This document shows positions 18,102 to 25,547 of a stretch of DNA of 64,000 bases, piece after piece. The notes under the pieces were generated by a model. That model had not been told where the DNA came from. It made no database searches and saw nothing but the letters and a program-made list of their open reading frames with translations. The stretch spans positions 186,001-250,000 of the forward strand of contig NZ_BMQJ01000010.1 in the NCBI RefSeq assembly GCF_014648055.1. Direction: 5' to 3'. Positions within the stretch are counted from its first letter, which is position 1, and each line of letters begins with the position of its first letter. Position numbers and translations under genes: made by a program. The DNA is from Streptosporangium pseudovulgare (GTDB taxonomy: Bacteria > Actinomycetota > Actinomycetes > Streptosporangiales > Streptosporangiaceae).

Positions 18102-18108
18102 TGGCCGC

Positions 18109-19356
18109 ATGAGAACCCTCCTGCGCCGGGTCGGCGTCGACACCCGCTACCTGCTCGCCGGCTTCCCCGTTTCGATCATCTTCTTCTGCCTCATGGTCAC
18201 GGGCTTCGCCGCGGGGGTGGGCACCACGGTGGTGGGGATCGGCGTGCCGATCCTCGCGACGACGCTGCTGGCGGCGCGCGGGCTGGCCGACACCGAGCGG
18301 CGGATGCTGCCGGAGGTGCTCGGCCGCCCGCTGGCCCGGCCCCGCTACATGCCCGCCCCGGAGGGCGCCGGCCGGTTCCGCCGGATCGCCAACCCGCTGA
18401 CCAACGGCCAGTCGTGGCTGGACCTGCTCTACGGCGTCGTGTCCTTCCCCATCGCGATCGTGACCTTCGTCTTCGCGGTGACCTGGTGGGCCGGAACCAT
18501 CATCGGCCTGACCTACCCGATCTACGGATGGATCCTCGCCTCCATCCCGGGCAACCACGGGCTGCCCGAACTGCTCGGGCTGGGAGACGCCGTCTGGATG
18601 GAGGTCGCGTTCAACACCGGCATCGGCGTGCTGTTCGCCCTCACCCTGCCGGTCGTCCTGCGTGGCAGCGCGCTGGTCCGGGCCGGGCTGGGCCGGGCGA
18701 TGCTGGTCAGCGTCGCCGAACTGCACGAGCGCATCGACGACCTGGCGGAGGGGCGGGCCGCGGCGGTGTCGGCGGAGGCCAACGCGCTGCGGCGGCTGGA
18801 GCGCGACATCCACGACGGGCCGCAGCAGCGCCTGGTCTCCCTGGCCATGGACCTGTCGCGGGCGCAGCGCCAGCTCAAGCGCGACCCGAAGGCGGTCGAG
18901 GAGATGATCGGCCAGGCCATCGCCTCCACCCGCGAGACCCTCGACGAGCTGCGCGCCCTGTCGCGCGGCATCGCGCCGCCGATCCTCACCGACCGGGGCC
19001 TCGCCCCGGCGCTCGCGGCGCTGGCCGGCCGCTGCACGATCCCCGTCGAGCTGGACGTCCAGGTGGCCGGGCGCTTCGCCGCCGCGATCGAGAACACCGT
19101 CTACTTCGTGGTCGCCGAGTCCCTGGCCAACGCCGCCAAGCACAGCCACGCCACCGTGTGCACGGTCACGCTGGCGCGGACCGGTGGCATCCTGATGCTC
19201 ACGATCGGGGATGATGGGGTCGGCGGCGCGCACGTCGCCAAGGGACACGGCCTGTCCGGCCTCGCCGACCGCCTGAAGGCGGTGGACGGGGAACTGACGG
19301 TGGACTCACCGGTGGGCGGGCCAACGGTGATCGTGGCGGAGGTTCCGTGCGGGTAG
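18109..19356 (+). CDS. Sensor histidine kinase (NarL-type partner, putative-sensor domain)
   Basis: The 415-residue kinase has four membrane segments in an N-terminal sensor region (about 10-200), then a HisKA_3 dimerisation box E-R-D-I-H-D-G-P-Q-Q-R-L with phospho-acceptor His235. The ATPase domain follows, with the N box A-E-S-L-A-N-A-A-K-H, G1 box G-D-D-G-V-G-G and G2 box G-H-G-L-S-G-L-A-D-R. This class phosphorylates LuxR-type regulators, and one overlaps its 3' end by 10 bases. The signal is unknown. The sensor region resembles that of the partial kinase at the right end of the window. Confidence 0.93.
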   Translation: MRTLLRRVGVDTRYLLAGFPVSIIFFCLMVTGFAAGVGTTVVGIGVPILATTLLAARGLADTERRMLPEVLGRPLARPRYMPAPEGAGRFRRIANPLTNGQSWLDLLYGVVSFPIAIVTFVFAVTWWAGTIIGLTYPIYGWILASIPGNHGLPELLGLGDAVWMEVAFNTGIGVLFALTLPVVLRGSALVRAGLGRAMLVSVAELHERIDDLAEGRAAAVSAEANALRRLERDIHDGPQQRLVSLAMDLSRAQRQLKRDPKAVEEMIGQAIASTRETLDELRALSRGIAPPILTDRGLAPALAALAGRCTIPVELDVQVAGRFAAAIENTVYFVVAESLANAAKHSHATVCTVTLARTGGILMLTIGDDGVGGAHVAKGHGLSGLADRLKAVDGELTVDSPVGGPTVIVAEVPCG

Positions 19357-19994
19357 TCGTGGCCGATGACGCGGTCCTCATCAGAGAGGGCCTGATCCGG
19401 CTGCTGGAGGAGTTCGGGTGCGAGGTCGTCGCCGCCGTGGGGGACGGCGACGCCCTCGTGCGGGCCGTCGTGGAGCACCGGCCGGACGTCTCGGTGGTGG
19501 ACGTCCGGATGCCGCCCGGCTTCACCGACGAGGGGCTGCGGGCGGCGGTCGAGGCCCGCCGCCGGGTGCCGGGCGCGCCGGTCCTGATCCTGTCGCAGTA
19601 CGTCGAGGTGTCCTACGCCGACGACCTCCTCGCCGACGCCAGGGGAGCGGTGGGATACCTGCTCAAGGACCGCGTCGTGGACGTGGACGACTTCATGGGC
19701 GGCCTGCGCGCGGTGGCGTCCGGCGGGACGGTCTTCGACCCGCAGGTCGTGTCCCAGCTGATGGTACGGCGCCGCCGCGACGACCCGCTCGCCTCCCTCA
19801 CCCCCCGCGAGCGCGAGGTGCTGTCCCTCATGGCGGAGGGGAGATCCAACCCCGCCATCGGACGGCAACTCGTGATCAGCGAGGGGGCGGTGGAGAAGCA
19901 CATCCGCAACATCTTCGCCAAGCTCGGGCTGTACGCCGAGGACAGCGACCAGCACCGCCGTGTCCTGGCGGTCCTGGCCTACCTGCGCTCCTGA
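19347..19994 (+). CDS. LuxR/NarL-family response regulator
   Basis: The 215-residue protein has a receiver domain with acidic pair Asp7-Asp8, phospho-acceptor Asp52 (V-V-D-V-R-M-P-P) and the conserved Lys in Y-L-L-K-D. A LuxR-type helix-turn-helix follows near residues 150-210 (L-T-P-R-E-R-E-V-L-S-L-M-A-E-G ... V-E-K-H-I-R-N-I-F). The GTG start lies inside the 3' end of the kinase gene, so the pair is translationally coupled. It probably regulates membrane or envelope genes, as related pairs do; the nearby divergent acyltransferase is a candidate target by position only. Confidence 0.94.
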   Translation: MRVVVADDAVLIREGLIRLLEEFGCEVVAAVGDGDALVRAVVEHRPDVSVVDVRMPPGFTDEGLRAAVEARRRVPGAPVLILSQYVEVSYADDLLADARGAVGYLLKDRVVDVDDFMGGLRAVASGGTVFDPQVVSQLMVRRRRDDPLASLTPREREVLSLMAEGRSNPAIGRQLVISEGAVEKHIRNIFAKLGLYAEDSDQHRRVLAVLAYLRS

Positions 19995-20172
19995 CCGGCG
20001 CCGCCGCGTCCTCGCCGTCCCGCCCGTCCCGCCCATCCCGGTCGTCCCGCCCCGCTCCCGCTCCCGCGGTTCCGTCGCCCGCCGGCCCTTCGTCCGGCCG
20101 GTCATCCACGGTTCCGCCGGGCCGCCTCGTCCGGCTCCGGGTCCGGCTCCGGGTCCGGCTCCAGGGCCGGAG

Positions 20173-21237
20173 TCACACCGGCACGTAGAACCGCTCCAGG
20201 TACTTGTTGTCGACCAGCCAGCTCACCGGCAGCTCCGCCGGTTCCTGCGGCGCCTCGGGGATGTACTTGCTGAGCAGGTGGTACTGGACGCCCCCGCCCC
20301 GCATCTGGAACGCCGGGCTCGCCGGGCCCGCGTCCACCCGGAACGGCTTCAGCACCCGGTAGGCGTGGTAGCCGCACGGGTACTCCGGCGCCGCCGGGAA
20401 GGTGTTGAGGTTGCTCGGGGGCAGGGCGCGCCCGACGTAGGACCCCCCGAAGGGCGCGAGGAAGGAGCCGCCCTCGCCGCCGAAGCGGTCGAGCTTCCGG
20501 CCGGTGGGCAGCGTCACGGTCGTGAACAGCGGCCTGCCGTTGGGGAATCCGCCGGAGGTGGCGTAGCCGAAGTACGGCGGGTAGCGGTACAGGCCGGTCG
20601 TCCCGTCCTGGTAGCGGAAGAGGAACTTCCACGGCGGCAGCCCGCCCAGCGGGACGTAGCCGCGCAGGATGCTGCCGAGCAGTCCCCTCCTGGGCAGGTA
20701 CACCGGCCCCAGCTCCGGCTTGTCGGCGATGTACGGCGGGCCGCAGAGCTGCCGCGGTTGCGGGCCGGGCTTCGTGCCGGTGGCGATGGCGTTCCCGGTG
20801 CCGGTGCCGGTGCCGGTGCCGGTGCCGGCGGCGTTGGCGTTGGCGTTGGCGCCGGTGACGGCCGGTGGCGCCTGGACGGCTTCCGTCCGCGGCGCCGGCA
20901 CGGTCACGGGCACCCGGTCCGCCCGCGGCGCGGCCGCCTCGGCCGGGGCGGCGGGCGGGACGGCCGGGATCGCGGCCGGGGACATGGCGCCCGTGGCCGG
21001 TCCGGGACGCGGCGCCGTGACCGGGTCCGCGCACGGGACGCCGGTGGTCGACCCGGTCGTCCCGCCCGCCGGTGCCGGCCGGCCGGTCGCGGGCGGGCAG
21101 TACGCCCCGCCGGGCGCGGGCGCCGTGCCGGAGCGGGTGCCGGTCTGGGCCGCCGCGGCGCCGCCGGACACCGTGGCGAAGGCGCCCAGGGTGCTCAGGG
21201 CGGCTGCCAGCAGCGCGCGTCGTGGTGAGTACCGCAC
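20173..21237 (-). CDS. Secreted protein with C-terminal TNT-type NAD+ glycohydrolase domain
   Basis: The 354-residue protein starts at GTG 21237, chosen because GGGAGG lies six bases upstream and a signal peptide follows at once (Arg-rich start, hydrophobic core, A-A-A-A-Q). A disordered middle is rich in Ala, Pro and Gly-Thr repeats. The last ~110 residues match the tuberculosis necrotizing toxin (TNT) fold as I remember it: L-D-R-F-G-G (Arg251), F-L-A-P, R-A-L-P-P, Y-R-V-L-K-P, G-G-G-V-Q-Y (Gln318) and a closing W-L-V-D-N. The Arg to Gln spacing resembles catalytic Arg757 and Gln822 of CpnT. TNT domains hydrolyse NAD+. No immunity-factor gene is visible beside it. Confidence 0.82.
   Translation of the reverse strand: MRYSPRRALLAAALSTLGAFATVSGGAAAAQTGTRSGTAPAPGGAYCPPATGRPAPAGGTTGSTTGVPCADPVTAPRPGPATGAMSPAAIPAVPPAAPAEAAAPRADRVPVTVPAPRTEAVQAPPAVTGANANANAAGTGTGTGTGTGNAIATGTKPGPQPRQLCGPPYIADKPELGPVYLPRRGLLGSILRGYVPLGGLPPWKFLFRYQDGTTGLYRYPPYFGYATSGGFPNGRPLFTTVTLPTGRKLDRFGGEGGSFLAPFGGSYVGRALPPSNLNTFPAAPEYPCGYHAYRVLKPFRVDAGPASPAFQMRGGGVQYHLLSKYIPEAPQEPAELPVSWLVDNKYLERFYVPV
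20793..20851. repeat. Hexanucleotide repeats in the TNT gene
   Basis: About five copies of GGTGCC are followed by three copies of GCGTTG. They encode the Gly-Thr and Asn-Ala runs in the disordered linker. Copy number can change in frame by slippage. Confidence 0.8.
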
Positions 21238-21542
21238 GATTCCTCCCGAGGAATTGGCGCATGGCTGAATGGCGGCTTCGCGCCGCATCAGCGGATGAGC
21301 GGGGAAGGCGCGCGGAATACGGCCGTTCTCCCATGACTTTTCCCGGACCGGGCCGTCCGGAGACGGCGGCCCCTGTGCCCGCCGCCGTCCGTTCCGGACG
21401 GACGGCCGATCCGGGGCTTACCCGGCCATTCGTCAGGGGCAGTGCGTGAGAGTTAATCGAATGACAAAAGTGGAGCGACAAAAAGGGCTTCAGCCCGCAT
21501 CGCTAGTCAGTTTCCGAAAAAAGCCCTGGAAGCTATTAATGG
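21238..21542. other. Intergenic region between the TNT and GlcG/HbpS genes
   Basis: This 305-base gap holds no convincing gene. The right-hand 120 bases are unusually A+T-rich for the window. They contain a short hairpin GGGCTTCAGCCC flanked by A/T runs and a larger inverted repeat that reaches into the 3' end of the next gene. The ribosome site of the TNT gene (minus strand) is at the left end. Confidence 0.6.
21480..21498 (-). terminator. Possible terminator of the GlcG/HbpS gene
   Basis: On the minus strand a short GGGCT-GA-AGCCC hairpin is followed directly by TTTTTG. The stem is short, so termination may rely on the larger inverted repeat at 21512-21563 as well. Confidence 0.45.
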
Positions 21543-21563
21543 CTATATATCCCTTTTTCGGAA
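21512..21563. repeat. A+T-rich inverted repeat at the end of the GlcG/HbpS gene
   Basis: The arms TTCCGAAAAAAG (21512-21523) and CCTTTTTCGGAA (21552-21563) match at 11 of 12 positions. The interior holds a second imperfect palindrome around ATTAAT. The outer right arm encodes the last Phe-Arg-Lys-Arg of the GlcG/HbpS protein, whose stop lies inside the loop. Confidence 0.7.
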
Positions 21564-21968
21564 TAGCTGGACGCCGTCCCAGAGCGCGGCGGCGGCCTCG
21601 GCGCACGCCACGTCCTGGGCGACGGTGCCGCCGCTGACCCCGACCGCCCCGGCCACCCGCCGCTCCTCGCCGGGGTGGCGCAGCGGCACGCCGCCGCCGA
21701 AGCAGACGTACCTGTCCCCGGGGAGGCCGTACAGCTCCCCGCCGGGCCGGACCAGGCGGGCCAGGTCGGCGGTGGTCATCCGGTGCGCCACCGCGGTGTA
21801 CGCCTTGCCCGGGGCCAGCGTCACCCCGGCGATCTCCGCCCCGTCCATGCGCTGGAAGGCCACCAGGTGGCCGCCCGCGTCCACCACGGCCACCGAGACG
21901 AGGGCGCCCTCCCGCGCGGCCTGCCGAACCGACGCCTCACACATCCGCAGCGCGAGTTCGATGTTCAC
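21543..21968 (-). CDS. GlcG/HbpS-family heme-binding-like protein
   Basis: The 141-residue protein belongs to the GlcG/HbpS family (about 135-150 residues). Family features: A-L-V-S-V-A-V-V-D-A-G-G-H-L-V-A-F-Q-R-M-D near residues 25-45, A-Y-T-A-V-A-H-R near residue 60 and the C-terminal G-A-V-G-V-S-G-G-T-V-A-Q-D. HbpS of Streptomyces binds heme and acts in redox sensing; other members are of unknown use. The GTG at 21968 has AAGGAG five bases upstream. There is no export signal, unlike HbpS itself, so a cytoplasmic place is likely. It is divergent from the phosphotransferase gene. Confidence 0.87.
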   Translation of the reverse strand: MNIELALRMCEASVRQAAREGALVSVAVVDAGGHLVAFQRMDGAEIAGVTLAPGKAYTAVAHRMTTADLARLVRPGGELYGLPGDRYVCFGGGVPLRHPGEERRVAGAVGVSGGTVAQDVACAEAAAALWDGVQLFRKRDI

Positions 21969-22100
21969 CGGGCTCCTTCGGCCATGGCACCCTTTTGCGG
22001 GACAATTCGGTTTGTATCCGCCGCCGCCCGGCGGTGCAAGATCCCATACGGGATTCGAAGCCTTCGCCGCGCGGCCCCCGCGCACTGCCAGGGAGGACCC

Positions 22101-23255
22101 ATGCGCGACGGCCGCCCGCCGTACCCGGACGCCGCACCGGCCGTCCCGGTCGGCCCGGACGCCCCGGCCGGCCTCCTCGCGGCGCGGCCGGGCGGATCGG
22201 CGCGGGTTCCCGGCCCGCCGGCGGCCGACGGCCCGCCGTACCCGGACGGGCCGACGCGGGTCCACGACCTGTCGGCCGGCGGCGGGGCGCTGGCCGCCGC
22301 GCACCGGGCCGCCCGCGAGGCGGCGCGGCTCCACGGGATGCCCCGCGCCGGGATCACGCTGATCAACGTGTCGGAGAACGCCACCTTCCGGCTGGACGAC
22401 CCCGACACGGGAGAGCGGTCGATCCTGCGGGTGCACCGCTCCGGCTACCACTCCGCCGCGGCGATCCGCTCCGAGCTGGCCTGGCTGGAGGCGCTCCGCG
22501 AGGAGGCGGGGGTCCGCACCCCCCGGGTGCTTCCCGCCCTCGACGGCTCCAGGGTGCTGACCGTCCCCGGCGAGCCGCCCCGCGCCTGCGTGCGGTTCGA
22601 GTTCCTGCCCGGCGCCGAGCCGCCGCGGGACCGCCTGGTGGCCGGGTTCGAGCGGCTCGGCGCGGTCACCGCGCGGATGCACCGGCACGCGCGCGCCTGG
22701 CGGCGCCCGGCGGGCTTCACCCGCTTCCACTGGGACCACGCCGCCGCGCTGGGCGCCGAGTCGCGCTGGGGCCGCTGGCAGGACGGCCCCGGGGTGGACG
22801 CCGAGGCGCGCGCCGTGCTGGGGCGGCTCGACGCGGAGCTGCGCCACAGGCTGCGCCGGTTCGGCCGGGGCCCGGACCGCTACGGCCTGATCCACGCCGA
22901 CCTGCGCCTGGCCAACCTGCTGGTGACCGGCGACGGGCCGCCCAGCGTCATCGACTTCGACGACTGCGGCTTCGGCTGGTACCTGTACGACCTGGCCGCC
23001 GCGCTCAGCTTCATCGAGCACGACCCGCTGGTCCCCGAGATGATCGCCTCCTGGCTGCGCGGCTACCGGGGCGTGCTGCGCCTGCCGGCCGGGGACGAGG
23101 CGGAGATCTGGACCTTCGTCATGTTCCGCCGCCTGCTGCTGGTCGCCTGGATCGGCACCCACTCCGGGGTGGACATCGCCGCCGAGCTGGGCGCGGGCTA
23201 CACCCGGGGGACCTGCGAGCTGGCCGAGCGCTACCTCGGCGGCGCGCCCGGCTGA
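22101..23255 (+). CDS. Aminoglycoside phosphotransferase-family kinase (APH/homoserine kinase type II-like)
   Basis: The 384-residue protein starts at an ATG preceded by AGGGAGG at ideal spacing. The first ~60 residues are Pro/Gly-rich with repeated D-G-x-P-P-Y-P-D. The kinase fold follows: V-S-E-N-A-T-F-R (ATP loop, near residue 90), the catalytic H-A-D-L-R-L-A-N-L-L near residue 268 and the metal-binding V-I-D-F-D-D-C-G-F-G near residue 288, then W-Y-L-Y-D-L-A-A. This family phosphorylates hydroxyls of small molecules, including amino alcohols and antibiotics. Nothing nearby fixes the substrate, so antibiotic resistance should not be assumed. Confidence 0.88.
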   Translation: MRDGRPPYPDAAPAVPVGPDAPAGLLAARPGGSARVPGPPAADGPPYPDGPTRVHDLSAGGGALAAAHRAAREAARLHGMPRAGITLINVSENATFRLDDPDTGERSILRVHRSGYHSAAAIRSELAWLEALREEAGVRTPRVLPALDGSRVLTVPGEPPRACVRFEFLPGAEPPRDRLVAGFERLGAVTARMHRHARAWRRPAGFTRFHWDHAAALGAESRWGRWQDGPGVDAEARAVLGRLDAELRHRLRRFGRGPDRYGLIHADLRLANLLVTGDGPPSVIDFDDCGFGWYLYDLAAALSFIEHDPLVPEMIASWLRGYRGVLRLPAGDEAEIWTFVMFRRLLLVAWIGTHSGVDIAAELGAGYTRGTCELAERYLGGAPG

Positions 23256-23376
23256 CCGCCGCCGGCCGCCATCGGCCGCCGTGGGTTCCGGCCACCGCCG
23301 GTCACGGCCGACCGCCACCGGTTCCGGCGGCCGGTCACGGCCCGGCCCCGCCGCGGGGGCCGGACCGCCGGGGCCG

Positions 23377-25260
23377 TCAGCCCGCCAGCTCCCGGCGGAT
23401 GTCCTCGTCGTCCGGCGCCAGTTCGAGGGCGCGCCGCAGGTCGGCGGACGCCTCCCCGGCACGGCCCGCGGCGCGCAGAGCCATCGCCCGGTTGTACAGC
23501 AGCGCGGGGTCGTCCCCCGACTCCAGCGCGCGGGTGAAGTCGGCGACCGCGCCCGCGGGGTCGCCGGTCTCGAACGCCAGCGCCCCCCGCCCGGCCCACG
23601 CCGCCGCCAGCGACGGCGCCCGCTCCAGGGCGCCGTCGAACGCGGCCCGCGCCCGGTCCGGCCGCCCTTCGGCCGCCTCGACCTGCCCCAGCGCGCACAG
23701 CAGGTACGGATTGCCCGGGTCGATCGCGAGTCCGGCCTCGACGTCGGCACGGGCCCCGCCGTACTCGCCGATCGCGGCCAGCAGCCCGGCCCGGTTGGCC
23801 AGCGCGTCCACGAACCCCGGGTCCAGCTCCAGCGCGTGGTCCAGGTCTGCGAGGGCGCCGCGGTGGTCGCCGGCGGCGAAGCGGATCTCGGCACGGTTGT
23901 AGTAGGGCTCGGGGAACGGCGGGCCGGCCCGCATCGCCGTCTCGTAGTCGGCGACCGCGTCCTCCGCCCGGCCCAGCCGGTGCAGCAGGTTGCCCCGGTC
24001 GATGTAGTAGTCGGGGTAGCCGGGGTCGGCCGCGATCACCGCGTCGAGGTCCTTGAGCGCCTCCTCCGGGCGGCCCAGCAGCACGGCGAGCTGGGCCCGG
24101 TTGGCCAGCAGCACCAGCCGGTGGATCGGGTGCCCGTCCGGCCCGAGGTCGCGCTCGGCCAGCTCGACGGCCTCCTGGACCAGCTCCAGGGCCCTGGCCG
24201 GGCGGCCGAGCCGTACCTCCACCAGGGCCCGGCCGTTGAGGTCGAAGCCGAGCTTGAAAGCCCGCTCGCGCGGGTCGGGCAGCAGCGTGGAGATGGCGAT
24301 CGCCTGGTTGACCCAGGCCAGCGCGGCCTCCGGGTCGCGGCGCGCCGGATCGTGGTGGCGGACCTTCAGCATCGCGGTGGAGTAGGCGGCGGCCGCGTGG
24401 ACGGCGGGGGAGACGCTCTCGCGCCTGGCCCGGTCGAACAGGGCCTCGGCCTCCTCCTCGCGGTTCAGCGCGCCGAGCGCGGTCGCGGTGCTGTGCAGGA
24501 AACGCCACCAGACGTCCGGCTCGGCGGCCGGGTCGGCCAGCGCCAGCGCGCGGGCGCCCAGTTCGGCCACCGCGTCGTGGCAGCCGGCGTCCAGGCACCA
24601 CTGGACCGCGAACCGCAGCGCCTCCACCGCCCGGCGCGGGTCGGTGCCGCGCTCGCGGTGGTAGGGGATCGCGCCGAGCCGGGCGCCTACGGTCCCCTCC
24701 CGCTCCAGCTCGTCGGCGCGGGCGTCGTGCTCGGCGGGGGTGAGGGCCTCCCCGGTCTCAGTGGCCTCAACGGCCCCGACGGCCTCAGCGGCCTCACCGG
24801 GCCCGGCGTGCTCGCCGGTCATGACGGCCAGCAGCCCGGGGTCGATCCGCCGCCGCAGCACCGACAGCAGTTCCCGGTCCGTGGGGTCGGCCAGGTGGAC
24901 GTTCTCCACCACGAGCGTGCGCGGCCCGGTCTCCGCCAGGTGCTCGCGGACGAACTCGGCGAACCCGTTGGCCAGCCGCAGCGTGCGCCGGGGCGCGTGG
25001 ACCAGGATCCGCTCGGCCCGCGGCAGGTCGGCGGCGAGCGACCGGCGCCTCTCCGGGATCAGCCCGCCCATGTCGGGCGCCATGGCCCGCAGCTCGATGT
25101 CGTAGCGGGCGACCAGCTCCGGCCGGGCGGCGGGCACCAGCGCGGCGACGATCGCGCCCCCGGCGGTGTACGGCCCGCGCAGGCGCCGGTCGGCGTCGAC
25201 GGGGGGAAGGAGCAATGGGGGAAGGGGCGCGTTCCCCGGCGGTGACTGTCCCCGGCTCAC
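23377..25260 (-). CDS. TPR protein with degenerate AAA-like N-terminal region
   Basis: The 627-residue protein starts at GTG 25260, preceded by GAGGAG at five bases. The N-terminal ~130 residues look like part of an ATPase module: R-G-P-Y-T-A-G-G, then a Walker-B-like T-L-V-V-E-N-V-H-L-A-D-P-T-D-R-E-L-L, but no Walker A loop is present, so nucleotide use is doubtful. From about residue 190 to the end there are at least ten tetratricopeptide-like helical pairs (for example Y-Y-I-D-R-G-N-L-L-H-R-L-G-R and P-Y-Y-N-R-A-E-I-R-F). TPR arrays bind peptides or proteins. A 24-residue peptide gene and a strong RNA hairpin lie just upstream on the same strand, suggesting a functional pair. Confidence 0.85.
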   Translation of the reverse strand: MSRGQSPPGNAPLPPLLLPPVDADRRLRGPYTAGGAIVAALVPAARPELVARYDIELRAMAPDMGGLIPERRRSLAADLPRAERILVHAPRRTLRLANGFAEFVREHLAETGPRTLVVENVHLADPTDRELLSVLRRRIDPGLLAVMTGEHAGPGEAAEAVGAVEATETGEALTPAEHDARADELEREGTVGARLGAIPYHRERGTDPRRAVEALRFAVQWCLDAGCHDAVAELGARALALADPAAEPDVWWRFLHSTATALGALNREEEAEALFDRARRESVSPAVHAAAAYSTAMLKVRHHDPARRDPEAALAWVNQAIAISTLLPDPRERAFKLGFDLNGRALVEVRLGRPARALELVQEAVELAERDLGPDGHPIHRLVLLANRAQLAVLLGRPEEALKDLDAVIAADPGYPDYYIDRGNLLHRLGRAEDAVADYETAMRAGPPFPEPYYNRAEIRFAAGDHRGALADLDHALELDPGFVDALANRAGLLAAIGEYGGARADVEAGLAIDPGNPYLLCALGQVEAAEGRPDRARAAFDGALERAPSLAAAWAGRGALAFETGDPAGAVADFTRALESGDDPALLYNRAMALRAAGRAGEASADLRRALELAPDDEDIRRELAG

Positions 25261-25283
25261 CGTTCTCCTCTGCGCGTTCTCCA

Positions 25284-25315
25284 GGAACCGGCACCCATCG
25301 CTGGGCACCGGTTCC
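25284..25315 (-). promoter_or_regulatory. Strong RNA hairpin with GNRA tetraloop between peptide gene and TPR gene
   Basis: In the minus-strand transcript a 14-bp stem (12 Watson-Crick pairs and two G-U pairs) closes a GCGA tetraloop. There is no U-tract, so it does not look like an intrinsic terminator. It ends about 12 bases before the ribosome site of the TPR gene and begins about 24 bases after the peptide stop, so it could stabilise, pause or uncouple expression. Confidence 0.7.
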
Positions 25316-25338
25316 GCGTTTTCCGGATTTTCCTGGCG

Positions 25339-25413
25339 TCAGCCTACGTGCTTGGGGCTGGCGGCCCCCGTCAGCGCCACTGTGCCGGACTTGTGAACAA
25401 TGATGGGTTTCAT
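25339..25413 (-). CDS. Small 24-aa peptide gene upstream of the TPR protein
   Basis: This short frame encodes 24 residues, beginning MKPIIVHKSG and ending ASPKHVG. GAGGAAGG lies about eight bases before its ATG, and a promoter-like TTGTCA-18-AATACT lies further upstream, so it is likely transcribed and translated. It is basic, with no Cys and no typical signal peptide. Possible roles are a leader peptide, a peptide ligand of the TPR protein or a precursor of a modified peptide; none is shown. It is not recognised from any family I know. Confidence 0.6.
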   Translation of the reverse strand: MKPIIVHKSGTVALTGAASPKHVG

Positions 25414-25449
25414 TGCGCGGACCTTCCTCGATGACAAGAACAAACCGCA

Positions 25450-25479
25450 AGTATTCGCACTGATCACCGAGGCTGACAA
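25450..25479 (-). promoter_or_regulatory. Putative promoter of the peptide-TPR unit
   Basis: TTGTCA (25474-25479) and AATACT (25450-25455) are separated by 18 bases on the minus strand, close to a vegetative actinobacterial promoter. Predicted start is about 30 bases before the peptide ATG. The surrounding 100 bases are A+T-richer than their neighbours. Confidence 0.45.
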
Positions 25480-25547
25480 GATCTTTTTCCTATGGTGGCC
25501 GGATCAGGACACCCACTGGACAAAAGACCCATGGAAGGTTCCACCGC

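Noticed and set aside
22101..23255. Antibiotic resistance phosphotransferase
   Set aside because: The fold is APH-like, but this family has many metabolic members and no drug-related context is seen; a resistance call would be unsupported.
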